64,000 bases of DNA from Alteromonas sp. RKMC-009 (GTDB taxonomy: Bacteria; Pseudomonadota; Gammaproteobacteria; Enterobacterales; Alteromonadaceae): contig NZ_CP031010.1 of the NCBI RefSeq assembly GCF_003584565.2, forward strand, positions 744,001 to 808,000. The letters run 5' to 3'. The notes under the pieces were generated by a model. The model was not told the origin of the DNA and searched no databases. It was given only the letters and a program-made list of their open reading frames with translations. A program made the position numbers and the translations under genes. Position 1 is the stretch's first letter. Every line of letters begins with the position of its first letter. This document shows positions 52,805-61,944 of the stretch, piece by piece.

Positions 52805-53128
52805 ATTACCACCCTTTATTTTAGCGGCCGGTATTGTACTGAACACCGCTGTACGAATAAAGCCGTGAAGTACCATACCGGGTAAGTTTCACAGAAGTGT
52901 AGCCGAAGGCTGACGGACTGTTGATGAATTCCGGATCGGCTTTGCCACCCGCGCAATCAGAAAAGAAATTAATAGCCAAGCCGGGAAAACTGGATTATGG
53001 TTAATTTGAAGGTCGACGCGACATGGAGTTGAGCGTCCGGTTCGACACAGGCATCTTCTCCTTCGCGGGACTCTTGATTGCACGTCAGTAATCAGGCGGG
53101 CGAGGTTTTACTCTTGACGGAGCGAAGG
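52805..53128. other. 324-bp divergent region between rapA and phoH
   Basis: No gene supported. It carries the rapA ribosome-binding site and, on the minus strand, a TACAAT box about 25-30 bp before the rapA ATG with a weak -35. On the + side GGAG and AAGG precede the phoH ATG. The centre contains no strong hairpin that I could find. Confidence 0.5.
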
Positions 53129-54526
53129 ATGCCAAGAAAAAAATCCACAGAAACAAAGATCTACGTTTTAGATACGAATATTCTGCTACACGAACCCCTT
53201 GCATTTCTCTCATTCAAAGAAAATGACGTTGTCGTTCCGATGACTGTTCTTGAAGAACTCGATTACATCAAAGACAGTAAAAAAGACGTTGCCCGTGATG
53301 CCAGAGTGTCAATCCGCTCAATGGAAGACTTACTCCATGACGCCACCCCGGAAGACATGCTGGCAGGCGTATCCCTTGAAGGGCTGGGTGCAGGAGAAAA
53401 TAAACCCACTGGTGCACTGTCTATTTTCGCTGATTTGAATATGGCTGAATCCCAGCAAATATTTACCAGCAACGAAAATGACAACCGTATTATCAATGTG
53501 GCGCTGCATCTGCAGAAAACCTATGCACCCCAGCAAGTTGTGCTGGTGACGAAAGATCTGAACATGCGCCTGAAAGCAAAAGGTGCAGGGCTTGCTCACG
53601 TAGAAGACTACCGTACCGACCAGCTCATCACAGACATTAAATACTTGTCGAAGGGCTTCCATAAATTTGAAGGCAATTTCTGGGAAAAGGTGAAATCGGT
53701 GGAAAGCCGCTCGGAAGGCAGAGACACCATCCACACGATCCCCCGTAATGTCATGGAAGATCCCTATATCAACGAATACTTGCTGGACGATACGCAGCAG
53801 TTCGCCGGTATTGTTGAGGATATGACTTCTGACACGCTGGAAGTGCTCGATTTAGGTTATGAGCGCTTGATGAGCCGCCATGCATGGGGCATATCTCCTA
53901 AAAATATTGGCCAGGCAATGGCACTGCACTCGCTGCTGGACCCGCATATAGACCTGGTTATTCTTACCGGGCCTGCCGGTAGCGGTAAAACGTTGCTGGC
54001 GCTGGCTGCCGCCCTTGAAATGGTGGTAGAGAAGAACATGTACGATAAAATTATCGTTACCCGTTCTACGCCGGAAATTGCCGAGTCCATCGGTTTCCTG
54101 CCGGGCACCGAGGAAGAGAAGATGGCCCCCTGGCTGGCAGCCATCACCGATTCGCTGGAAGTTTTGCATAAGCACGATGAAAACGCGAAAAGTTCGATGA
54201 ACTACATCATGGAGAAAGCGAACATCCAGTTTAAGTCCGTAAACTTTATGCGCGGGCGAAGCATCCAGAACTCCATAGTTATTCTGGATGAATCGCAAAA
54301 CCTGACGGCTGCCCAACTGAAAACCATTATTACCCGGTGCGGGGAGGGCACTAAGCTGATTTGTTCGGGTAACCTGGCACAGATAGACAGCAATTATCTG
54401 TCAGCGGTAACATCAGGGCTGACTTATCTGGTAGAAAGGTTCAAGAATTTCTCCGGCAGCGCCACGATTAATCTGGACGGGGTGGTACGCTCACGTCTGG
54501 CAGAGTTTGCCGAGCAGGAACTCTGA
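53129..54526 (+). CDS. PhoH-family protein with PIN domain (YlaK type)
   Basis: 465 residues. The N-terminal PIN ribonuclease domain (about 8-150) has acidic residues in VLDTNILLHEP, EELD and TKDLNMRLKAKG. The C-terminal PhoH ATPase (about 255-460) has Walker A GPAGSGKT at about 281-288 and Walker B VILDESQNLT. PIN-PhoH2 proteins in actinobacteria act as RNA helicase-nucleases within toxin-antitoxin pairs; no antitoxin-like ORF is next to this one. The start at MPRKKSTE is preferred, with GGAG and AAGG upstream. A strong terminator follows. Confidence 0.93.
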   Translation: MPRKKSTETKIYVLDTNILLHEPLAFLSFKENDVVVPMTVLEELDYIKDSKKDVARDARVSIRSMEDLLHDATPEDMLAGVSLEGLGAGENKPTGALSIFADLNMAESQQIFTSNENDNRIINVALHLQKTYAPQQVVLVTKDLNMRLKAKGAGLAHVEDYRTDQLITDIKYLSKGFHKFEGNFWEKVKSVESRSEGRDTIHTIPRNVMEDPYINEYLLDDTQQFAGIVEDMTSDTLEVLDLGYERLMSRHAWGISPKNIGQAMALHSLLDPHIDLVILTGPAGSGKTLLALAAALEMVVEKNMYDKIIVTRSTPEIAESIGFLPGTEEEKMAPWLAAITDSLEVLHKHDENAKSSMNYIMEKANIQFKSVNFMRGRSIQNSIVILDESQNLTAAQLKTIITRCGEGTKLICSGNLAQIDSNYLSAVTSGLTYLVERFKNFSGSATINLDGVVRSRLAEFAEQEL

Positions 54527-54544
54527 GCTGAATTAACCCTTTCA

Positions 54545-54568
54545 GGCCGCCTCTGCGCGGCCTTTTTT
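54545..54568 (+). terminator. Terminator after phoH
   Basis: GGCCGC (54545-54550), 6-nt loop, GCGGCC (54557-54562), then six T. It lies 18 bp after the phoH stop and touches the end of the convergent gene. Confidence 0.88.
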
Positions 54569-55520
54569 ACTGAATTTCTTCCAGCGTATATTTTTTCTGT
54601 GCTACGGCAAATTCAGAGGTTGGCGCAATTTTACCCACTTCGTATAACGCCGGGCCGGTGGGTTCAATCAACACGTATGTTTTGCCGTCGGCTTTTATGG
54701 TTCTCTCGCCTTTGCGTGGTGTAAGTGCTATGCCCAGCAGGGCGTGGTCGGGCAATAACACCAGTACCATGGCAGTGTCTGGCAGAAAGGCTCTGGCTAT
54801 GGAAGCGGTTAATACGGATTTGCTGTCACAGTCACCACGGTTTTCAGCGAGCAACTGGGCGGGTGGCGCAAAGCCTGAACCGTTACTTTGTGCCCGGTTA
54901 TCCAATGCGTCGTAGGGAATGCTTTGCACCCAACTGAGCAGTATATTGAAATATTCTCTGGCATCCGCCTGCGCATCCACTTTCTCGTAAAATGCCTGGG
55001 AGAGCGGGATCAGTGTGCCGGTCATCTCGTTAATGTACCTTATATGATCCGGCTTGATGGCTTCCTGATTAAATGATGTGCGGTAGCGTGTGTAGTAGTG
55101 CTGATGCAGGTAATCGTTGAATGCTTTTTCCTTCGCTTGCGCCAGCTGGCCCTGAATAACTGCCAGTTTTTCCTTATTACGGGATTTTACTTTTATTGAA
55201 ACTTTGTCGCCCTGTTGCCTGATTTGAATATTGGCATCTTTAGGGTTGAACTGACGGGCCACATTCAGCAGCTCTACCGTTACATATCGCATGGCAAGCT
55301 CAGGACGGTAATTTTTCTGTTCCCGTGGTCCCGCTGCCAGCTTTTTGTTATCCAGCGCAAAACTGACAGACTGGATTCTGTCCTGAGCATCAAGCCACTT
55401 GTACTGGTACGTTGTCTGGCCGCCGGCAGTATTTTTTTTAAAAGCCGTTTGTTCTGCTATGGCGCCGGTAGCGGCAAACATAAAACAAAACAACCACCAC
55501 CGGAGCAGAGAGATATTCAT
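54567..55520 (-). CDS. Exported transglutaminase-like cysteine protein
   Basis: 317 residues with a signal peptide (WWLFCFMFAATGAIAEQ). The transglutaminase-like core shows Cys231 in NRGDCDSKSV, His259 in LPDHALLG and, at the usual aspartate place, Glu286 in VLIEPTGPA. A helical, lysine-rich region (about 70-160) precedes the core. Bacterial relatives are proteases or peptide-modifying enzymes rather than cross-linkers. The Glu replacement may be tolerated or may mean altered activity. It converges with phoH and lies 107 bp downstream of cysG; no partner is evident. Confidence 0.75.
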   Translation of the reverse strand: MNISLLRWWLFCFMFAATGAIAEQTAFKKNTAGGQTTYQYKWLDAQDRIQSVSFALDNKKLAAGPREQKNYRPELAMRYVTVELLNVARQFNPKDANIQIRQQGDKVSIKVKSRNKEKLAVIQGQLAQAKEKAFNDYLHQHYYTRYRTSFNQEAIKPDHIRYINEMTGTLIPLSQAFYEKVDAQADAREYFNILLSWVQSIPYDALDNRAQSNGSGFAPPAQLLAENRGDCDSKSVLTASIARAFLPDTAMVLVLLPDHALLGIALTPRKGERTIKADGKTYVLIEPTGPALYEVGKIAPTSEFAVAQKKYTLEEIQ

Positions 55521-55627
55521 ATCAGATCGTATCCATTTGCGCCGGGGCGCAATGCGTCAAAATCCGCCGGAACAAACTGCCCGGCAATTACACAGAGTAT
55601 GGAACAAAACCCGAATTTAACAAAGGG

Positions 55628-57013
55628 TTAAGCAGTAAACCAGTCCAGCTTCTTATGCAGTGTGACTACGCTGCCCACTATAATGAGTGTCGGCGGCTTC
55701 ATTTCATCCAGTTGCGGATGAGTGGTGATAGTATCGAGAGTACCGGTAATGACTTTCTGAGACTCTCTGGTTGCTTCCTGAACCAGCGCAATGGGCGTGG
55801 AAGCAGATAAACCGTGTTCAATCAGCTTGCTGCAAATAACCGGCAGGCCGGTGAGGCCCATGTAGAATACGATAGTCTGATTTTGATGGGCCAGGGCCGG
55901 CCAGTTCAAATCGATGGTGCCGTTTTTCAGATGGCCGGTAGCAAAGGTAACAGACTGGGCATGATCGCGGTGAGTTAACGGAATACCGGCATAAGTACTG
56001 GCACCGCTGGCTGCGGTGATGCCGGGCACGACCTGAAAATCGATACCGGCGGCTATCAGTTCTTCGATTTCTTCGCCGCCACGGCCAAAGATAAACGGGT
56101 CGCCACCCTTCAGACGGACAACACGGTTACCTTTTTTCGCTTCTTCGACCATCAGTGAATTGATTTGCTCCTGAGGCAGAGTATGGTTACTTTTCGCCTT
56201 GCCCACATAGATCTTTTCGGCGTCCCGGCGCACCAGCTCCAGAATAGCAGGAGACACCAGCCGGTCGTAAACCACGACATCCGCTTTTTGCATCAGACGC
56301 AGGGCGCGGAATGTCAGCAGATCAGGATCACCCGGGCCGGCACCCACCAGGTATACCTGACCTTCAATTTTTTGTTCGCTTTGCGCTGCCGATAAGGCTT
56401 CGAGAAAACGTGCATCAGCTTTTTCTGGCTGGCCTTTTTCAACCAGTTCAGCGATATCACCGTCTAATACATCTTCCCAGAAATACCGTCTGGCCGTTAC
56501 GCCTTTCAGTGACGACTTCACTTTCTCACGGAATTTCTCAGAAAATGCGCCCAGACGGGAGATATTTGCCGGTATCACTGACTCCAGCTTCTGACGTAAA
56601 TAACGCAATAATACCGGAGCGACACCACCACTGCTCATTGCAATAACAATGGGGGAACGGTCAATAATCGAGGGCGTGATGAACTGGCAAAGTGGTGTGT
56701 TATCTACCACATTAACCAGAATGCCTTTTTCACGGGCAATATCATGTATATGCTGATTAATATCGGTTTCGCTGGTGGCCACAAATACCATTTGCTGCTC
56801 GGTCAGATCAGTATCCGCAAATTCACGTTCAATGAGTGTGACCCGGGGATTATCCGCGTAGGATTTTACGGTGTCGCACATCCATGGCGCGACAACAGTC
56901 ACGCTGGCTTCGGATTTCAGGATCAATTCCAGTTTTCGGGCTGCCACTTCTCCGGCACCTACGATCAGGCAATGAGATTGTTGAGTGTCGATAAATAACG
57001 GGAAGTAACGCAT
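55628..57013 (-). CDS. cysG: CysG, siroheme synthase (trifunctional)
   Basis: 461 residues from MRYFPLFID, which aligns with the E. coli start; upstream in-frame sequence has no match. The N-terminal half (1-210) is the NAD-dependent precorrin-2 dehydrogenase and ferrochelatase, with VGAGEVAARK at 18-27 and SSGGVAPVL. The C-terminal half (about 215-455) is the SAM-dependent uroporphyrinogen III methyltransferase, with GAGPGDPDLLT, VRLKGGDPFIFGRGGEE and GITAASGASTYAGIPLTHRD. It makes siroheme for sulfite and nitrite reductases. No cys reductase genes lie in the window. Confidence 0.96.
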   Translation of the reverse strand: MRYFPLFIDTQQSHCLIVGAGEVAARKLELILKSEASVTVVAPWMCDTVKSYADNPRVTLIEREFADTDLTEQQMVFVATSETDINQHIHDIAREKGILVNVVDNTPLCQFITPSIIDRSPIVIAMSSGGVAPVLLRYLRQKLESVIPANISRLGAFSEKFREKVKSSLKGVTARRYFWEDVLDGDIAELVEKGQPEKADARFLEALSAAQSEQKIEGQVYLVGAGPGDPDLLTFRALRLMQKADVVVYDRLVSPAILELVRRDAEKIYVGKAKSNHTLPQEQINSLMVEEAKKGNRVVRLKGGDPFIFGRGGEEIEELIAAGIDFQVVPGITAASGASTYAGIPLTHRDHAQSVTFATGHLKNGTIDLNWPALAHQNQTIVFYMGLTGLPVICSKLIEHGLSASTPIALVQEATRESQKVITGTLDTITTHPQLDEMKPPTLIIVGSVVTLHKKLDWFTA

Positions 57014-57127
57014 GTGCCTGTGGATCCTGTAACGCAGATAATAACGCAGTGGTGATAGGACTATTTTGACGGGATTCCACGGAAAGAAAAGAGTTGTTTT
57101 GTGCCTTCTTATTTCCAAATGGCATAT

Positions 57128-57156
57128 AAAAAAGGCAAGCTATAACGCTTGCCTTT
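57128..57156 (-). terminator. Terminator after deaD
   Basis: Read leftward, AAAGGCAAGC (57156-57147), a 6-nt loop and GCTTGCCTTT (57140-57131) run into T residues down to 57128. It separates deaD from cysG. Confidence 0.9.
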
Positions 57157-57162
57157 AATCAT

Positions 57163-58890
57163 TTAGTTTTTGCGGGGAGCCCGACGCTTTGGCGGCGTAT
57201 CTGACCACTCGCGGATAGACAACTTCTGTCCGGCTACGCGGGTGTTCTGCAGCAGCTCTTTGGTTTCACGGGGCATGCCCTGAGGCAAATCAACGGTGCT
57301 GAATTTATCATAAATTTCGATAGCACCAATGTTCTTGCTGTTGATATTCCCTTCGTTAGCAATTGCACCAACAATGTTACCGGGCTTGGCACCGTGAGTA
57401 TGACCAACATCAATACGGTAACGCTGCATGCCGGCTTCAGGTTTGCTTGAAGCGCGCTTACCACGACGGTCGCCTCTGTCACCTCGGGGGCCACGGTCGC
57501 CACGATCACGGGGCCCGCGGTCACCACGATCTTCCCGTTGTGGTTTGCTGTGCAAATCAGGACGGTCAGATTCTTTCAGTAACAGCGGTTCGTCACCTTG
57601 TGCCAGTTTGATCAGTGCGGCAATCAAACGCTCAGGCGAAGCTTCTGTTTCCTGTTGCAAAGATTCCACGATAGGCATCAGAGATTCCAGGCTGTCATCA
57701 CTGGTTGCTTCGCTCACCGCTTGCTTGAACTTGCTCAGGCGCGTTTCGTTCAATTCATTAATTGAAGGAATCGGCATACGCTCAATGGGCTGACGCGTGG
57801 TTTTCTCAATGGCGAAAAGTAAACGCTTTTCACGGTGAGAAATGAACAGAATTGCTTCACCACTACGACCTGCACGGCCTGTACGACCGATACGGTGTAC
57901 GTATGACTCTGTATCGTAAGGAATATCAAAGTTAACAACGTGGCTTACACGTTCAACGTCAAGACCACGGGCAACAACGTCTGTTGCAACCAGAATGTCG
58001 ATAGTTCCCTGCTTGAGTTTTTCTACTGTGCGTTCACGGGCATTCTGCGGGATATCACCGTTCAGTGGCTCAACATCGTAGCCACGGGCAGACAATTTGT
58101 CAGATAACTCAACAGTCGCCGTTTTCGTACGTACGAAAATGATCATGCCGTCAAACGGCTCCACTTCCATAATCCGGGTTAACGCTTCCAGCTTATGGTG
58201 TGGTGCAACCTGGCAGTAACGCTGACGGATGGTGCTGGCCGTTGAAACTTTCGATTCAATTTTAACGTGCTTCGGATTTTTCAGATAACGCTGGGTAATC
58301 TTTTTGATTGGTCCGGGCATGGTTGCCGAGAACAGCGCTGTCTGCTTTTCTTCCGGAGCATGACTTAAGATGGTTTCAACATCATCGATGAAGCCCATGC
58401 GCAGCATTTCGTCAGCTTCGTCGAGAACCAGAAACTTCAGTTCACTTAAGTTTAATGTTTTGCGGTTAATATGGTCGATGATTCGGCCCGGGGTACCAAC
58501 GACAACCTGTACGCCACGCTTAAGCTGACGAATTTGGTTATCGTAAGACTGACCACCGTATACAGGCAGTACCTTAATTTTTTGCGAAAAGCTGGCATAA
58601 ACCTGAAAAGCTTCCGCCACCTGAATAGCGAGTTCGCGGGTTGGAGCAAGTACCAGCAATTGCGGTAACTTTGCTTCCGGGTCGATATTTGCGAGCATTG
58701 GAAGGGCAAAGGCCGCAGTCTTACCTGTACCTGTTTGCGCCTGACCTAACAGGTCATGGCCTTCAAGCAGTAGCGGGATACTTTCAGCCTGGATAGGGGA
58801 TGGCTTTTCATAGCCAACTTTCTCCAGAGCCTGTAGTATGCTTTCTGGTAAGTTAAGGTCTTTAAATGTCAGCTCGACAGTATTGGTCAT
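57163..58890 (-). CDS. deaD: DeaD/CsdA, DEAD-box RNA helicase
   Basis: 575 residues from MTNTVELTF, with AGGA upstream. Motifs: Q-motif FKDLNLP...PIQ, Walker A AQTGTGKT (51-58), PTRELA, TPGR, DEAD, SAT, VATDVVARGLDV and HRIGRTGR. A DbpA-type RNA-binding domain lies near 480-555 (RYRIDVGHTHGAKPGNIVGAI). Before it is a low-complexity linker of repeated Arg-Gly-Asp-type units (DNA 57456-57535). CsdA assists 50S assembly and mRNA unwinding at low temperature, which fits the cold-shock gene near the window start. It diverges from the PrsT-like gene. Confidence 0.96.
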   Translation of the reverse strand: MTNTVELTFKDLNLPESILQALEKVGYEKPSPIQAESIPLLLEGHDLLGQAQTGTGKTAAFALPMLANIDPEAKLPQLLVLAPTRELAIQVAEAFQVYASFSQKIKVLPVYGGQSYDNQIRQLKRGVQVVVGTPGRIIDHINRKTLNLSELKFLVLDEADEMLRMGFIDDVETILSHAPEEKQTALFSATMPGPIKKITQRYLKNPKHVKIESKVSTASTIRQRYCQVAPHHKLEALTRIMEVEPFDGMIIFVRTKTATVELSDKLSARGYDVEPLNGDIPQNARERTVEKLKQGTIDILVATDVVARGLDVERVSHVVNFDIPYDTESYVHRIGRTGRAGRSGEAILFISHREKRLLFAIEKTTRQPIERMPIPSINELNETRLSKFKQAVSEATSDDSLESLMPIVESLQQETEASPERLIAALIKLAQGDEPLLLKESDRPDLHSKPQREDRGDRGPRDRGDRGPRGDRGDRRGKRASSKPEAGMQRYRIDVGHTHGAKPGNIVGAIANEGNINSKNIGAIEIYDKFSTVDLPQGMPRETKELLQNTRVAGQKLSIREWSDTPPKRRAPRKN

Positions 58891-58960
58891 TAATGATCCT
58901 GAATGATTATATGAAAGAGGTGGGCACGGCACACGCCGGCACGATTACCCGGAGTACCCC

Positions 58961-58993
58961 TGAATCATGTATCTTCTGTGAATCATGTATCTT
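58961..58993. repeat. Tandem direct repeat, 15-bp unit with 18-bp period
   Basis: TGAATCATGTATCTT occurs at 58961-58975 and again, identical, at 58979-58993, separated by CTG. It lies in the divergent region between deaD and the PrsT-like gene, about 70 bp from the deaD start and 85 bp from the other. It may be an operator or a small duplication. Confidence 0.85.
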
Positions 58994-59077
58994 GAGGTGG
59001 CGCGGGCTGTTTTACTAAAGAGGTATTATATTCCAGATAGGAGTGGAATACCAAACAAGAAAGTAAAGGTACAAAGG

Positions 59078-61858
59078 ATGAATTATAACAAAACAGGAAA
59101 ACGGATAATAGTGCCTCTGGCGATTGCTGCATGTTTATCTGCGGGTCTCACCGGCTGCGGCAAAAAATCCACAGAAGAACACCTTGAAGCTGCGAAGCAG
59201 TTCGCCAATGCGAATAACAGTGATGCTGCCATTATCGAGTTTAAAAACGCGATAAAAAGTAATCCTAAAGCACCTGAACCCCGTTTCGAACTGGGTAAAT
59301 ATTATCTGCAAACCGGTGACTTTGACGGCGCTGAAAAAGAGCTTAACCGTGCACTGGATCTGGGGCAGTCTGCCTCGGAAGTGATTCCTTATCTCTCTGT
59401 GGCCTACCAGAAAACCGGTGCTGAAAATGCGCTGGCCGGTGTTGATTTTCAAATGGAAGGCATGACGGCTGTCGAATCTGCAGAAGTTGGCTTCTACAAA
59501 ATGCAGGCCATGGCGCAACTGGGCAAAAATGAAGATGCGCTGGCGCTGATTGATCAGTTAGAAACCCTCGATACCAGTTCAGTGTATAAGGGGCTGGCGT
59601 TAACTTACCGCGATATTATCAATGAGAATGCAGAAGGTGCGCTCTCATCATTAAAAGCCCTGCGTGAGCAGGCACCGCAAAACAAAGATGTGTTGCAACA
59701 GTTGGGCAAACTGGCGCTGGCGACAGGTGATAAAGCGCTTGCCATGGATGCCTTCGGAGACTACGTAGAAGGTAACCCCACTGATGTAACCAGTAAATTT
59801 GCTTACATCACGCTGCTAATCGAAGCAGGAAAAACTGAAGATGCCGACCCGATGGTCACGGAACTGCTGAACAATAACCCTCAGCATCCGTTACTTAACC
59901 AGTATAAAGGTATCATCGAAGCTAATGCCGGCAACTATGAAAAAGCAATGAGTTTCCTTGAAACTGCCATGCGTAATGGCAATAACAATCCGGCGATTAG
60001 GTTACTGGGCGGCTATGTGGCCTATCAGATGCAGGATTTTGCCGCAGCCAATGAGTACCTGTCTGAGGTGGCGCCTGCTTTACCTGCCGATCATCCTGCG
60101 TTACGCATGCTGGCCGACAGCTTACTACAGATGGGGCAGGGAGAAGACGCATCACAGATCCTGAACCGGGTAGAAGTTGACGGTGAAGCCGGTGCATCAC
60201 TGTTTTCAAAAGCCGGTTATCAGTTGTTACGCCAGGGCAACGTGGTAGACGCCAAAGCCATGATTGAAAAATCCGGCACCATGAGTGAAACCGCGGAAGA
60301 CCTTGCCAGACTTGGTGTGCTGCAGTTATCGGTTAATGATATCGACGGGTTAGTGAATCTGGAAGCTGCCGCTAAAATGGCGCCGGAGTCTGTCGTGACG
60401 CAACGTACGTTGATCACGGCTTATATGACCACGAACAAACTCGATAAAGCGAAAGCAGCATCGCTGGAATGGGCTGAAAAAGAACCGGACAACCACACGC
60501 CACACTTATTCCTGGCGGAAATTGCGTTTAAGCAGGGTGACAAAGAAGGGGCTCTGGCTGAAATTGAAAAAGCAAAGGCGCTTAATCCCGGTACCACTGA
60601 AATCGATCTGGTACAGGCCAGATTACTTCTGTCTGAAAGCGACGTGCCGGCAGCAGTAGCGGTGTTAAATGATATTCTTAAAAAAGAGCCGGGTAATGTA
60701 CAGGCGAGAGATGTGTTATACACAGTTGCTGTACAGACTAATGAAGCTGATGCCGCCGCCGTTGCACAGGGTGTTTATGATCAGCTCCAGAAAACGCCGG
60801 ATGATCTGAATTTACGTTTATTAGCGGGCCGTATCGCCTTTGCCAATAACGAAGATGACAGAGTGATGAGTTTGCTGGCGCCGGTACAGGCTACGGTCAA
60901 GACGCCTAAGTTATACTGGAACCTTAAAGGTCAGACGCTTATCCGTCAGAACGACGTGAAAGGCGCTGCGGCACATTACGATGCGTGGCTGAAACTCTAT
61001 CCTCAGGACAAAACTGCTGTGCTGGGAATGTTGTTACTGTTAGATGCACAGCAACAATATCAGCAGGGGCTGAATCTCACTAATTCATTTCTGGCGAAAC
61101 AGCCTGACAGTCAGGTCAAATTACTGAAAGCCCATTTTCTGGCTATGACCCGCCAACCTAAGCCTGCAAAGGCGATTCTGGATGATATGCCGGAAAACGT
61201 TAAGGCGTTGCCCTTTGTTCGCAGTATTTACGCCCGTGTTGCTATTTTGGAAGGTAAGAGCGCGGATGCTGTGAAAGATGCCATGACAGCATATGACGCC
61301 AATCCGAACAGCCAGAATGCGTTGCTGGTAGTTGCAGCATACGAAACGTCTGGTCAGGCACCAAAGGTTAACCCGTTCATAGACAGTCACCTTGAGGCAC
61401 ATCCGGCTGATATCCGCATTGCCATGTTAAAGGCCGAGCGGTTGATCGGCTCCGATAAAGAAGGGGCGAAATCTGTGTACGCCGGTATTTTAGAGCAAAT
61501 GCCGGAGAACTTTGTGGTACTGAATAACCTGGCTTACCTGTATTACGAAGATGGTGAACTGAATAAGGCCATGGAACTGGCCCGTAAAGCCGTTGGCCTG
61601 CAGCCTAAAAATGCGGATTCAGTTGATACACTGGCGCAGATCCTTATTCAGCAGGACAAGTATGAGGAATCACTGTCTTTGTATGAGTCGGTGGTCAATG
61701 ATCAGCCTGTTGCCGATATTGTGTATCTGAACTACGTTCAACTGCTGCTTGATATGGGCAAAAAGGAAGTCGCACGCCGTAAAATGCGCAATCAGGAATT
61801 CACGACAACCGACGGGCAGAAGCGGGCGGAACGTATCCGCGTTCGCTACAGTCTGTGA
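59078..61858 (+). CDS. PrsT-like TPR-repeat lipoprotein
   Basis: 926 residues from MNYNKTGKR, with AAAGG upstream. The signal peptide ends in lipobox GLTGC (Cys27), so it is a lipoprotein. The rest is almost wholly TPR-type helix pairs from about 35 to 900 (for example NNSDAAIIEFKNAIKSNPKAPEPRF and ENFVVLNNLAYLYYEDGELN). Length and layout match PrsT, the TPR lipoprotein of XrtA/PEP-CTERM exopolysaccharide systems, but TPR proteins resemble each other easily. No exosortase, PEP-CTERM protein or polysaccharide genes are in the window. It probably scaffolds an envelope complex. A strong terminator follows. Confidence 0.8.
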   Translation: MNYNKTGKRIIVPLAIAACLSAGLTGCGKKSTEEHLEAAKQFANANNSDAAIIEFKNAIKSNPKAPEPRFELGKYYLQTGDFDGAEKELNRALDLGQSASEVIPYLSVAYQKTGAENALAGVDFQMEGMTAVESAEVGFYKMQAMAQLGKNEDALALIDQLETLDTSSVYKGLALTYRDIINENAEGALSSLKALREQAPQNKDVLQQLGKLALATGDKALAMDAFGDYVEGNPTDVTSKFAYITLLIEAGKTEDADPMVTELLNNNPQHPLLNQYKGIIEANAGNYEKAMSFLETAMRNGNNNPAIRLLGGYVAYQMQDFAAANEYLSEVAPALPADHPALRMLADSLLQMGQGEDASQILNRVEVDGEAGASLFSKAGYQLLRQGNVVDAKAMIEKSGTMSETAEDLARLGVLQLSVNDIDGLVNLEAAAKMAPESVVTQRTLITAYMTTNKLDKAKAASLEWAEKEPDNHTPHLFLAEIAFKQGDKEGALAEIEKAKALNPGTTEIDLVQARLLLSESDVPAAVAVLNDILKKEPGNVQARDVLYTVAVQTNEADAAAVAQGVYDQLQKTPDDLNLRLLAGRIAFANNEDDRVMSLLAPVQATVKTPKLYWNLKGQTLIRQNDVKGAAAHYDAWLKLYPQDKTAVLGMLLLLDAQQQYQQGLNLTNSFLAKQPDSQVKLLKAHFLAMTRQPKPAKAILDDMPENVKALPFVRSIYARVAILEGKSADAVKDAMTAYDANPNSQNALLVVAAYETSGQAPKVNPFIDSHLEAHPADIRIAMLKAERLIGSDKEGAKSVYAGILEQMPENFVVLNNLAYLYYEDGELNKAMELARKAVGLQPKNADSVDTLAQILIQQDKYEESLSLYESVVNDQPVADIVYLNYVQLLLDMGKKEVARRKMRNQEFTTTDGQKRAERIRVRYSL

Positions 61859-61881
61859 ACACCTGGTATTGAAGGGTAAAC

Positions 61882-61917
61882 AAAAATCCCCGCTGAGTCG
61901 TCAGCGGGGATTTTTTT
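61882..61917. terminator. Terminator after the PrsT-like gene
   Basis: TCCCCGCTGA (61887-61896), GTCG loop, TCAGCGGGGA (61901-61910), then seven T; five A precede the stem, so it can also serve the convergent channel gene. Confidence 0.92.
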
Positions 61918-61944
61918 ATGCTTCACAGTGATGGATTAAACAGC

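Noticed and set aside
53129..54526. PIN-PhoH as part of a toxin-antitoxin pair
   Set aside because: The upstream 324 bp has no antitoxin-like ORF; the next gene downstream is convergent.
58995..59035. Sigma70 promoter for the PrsT-like gene (TATTAT or TATATT near 59024-59032)
   Set aside because: No -35 box at an acceptable distance could be found, so the promoter is not placed.
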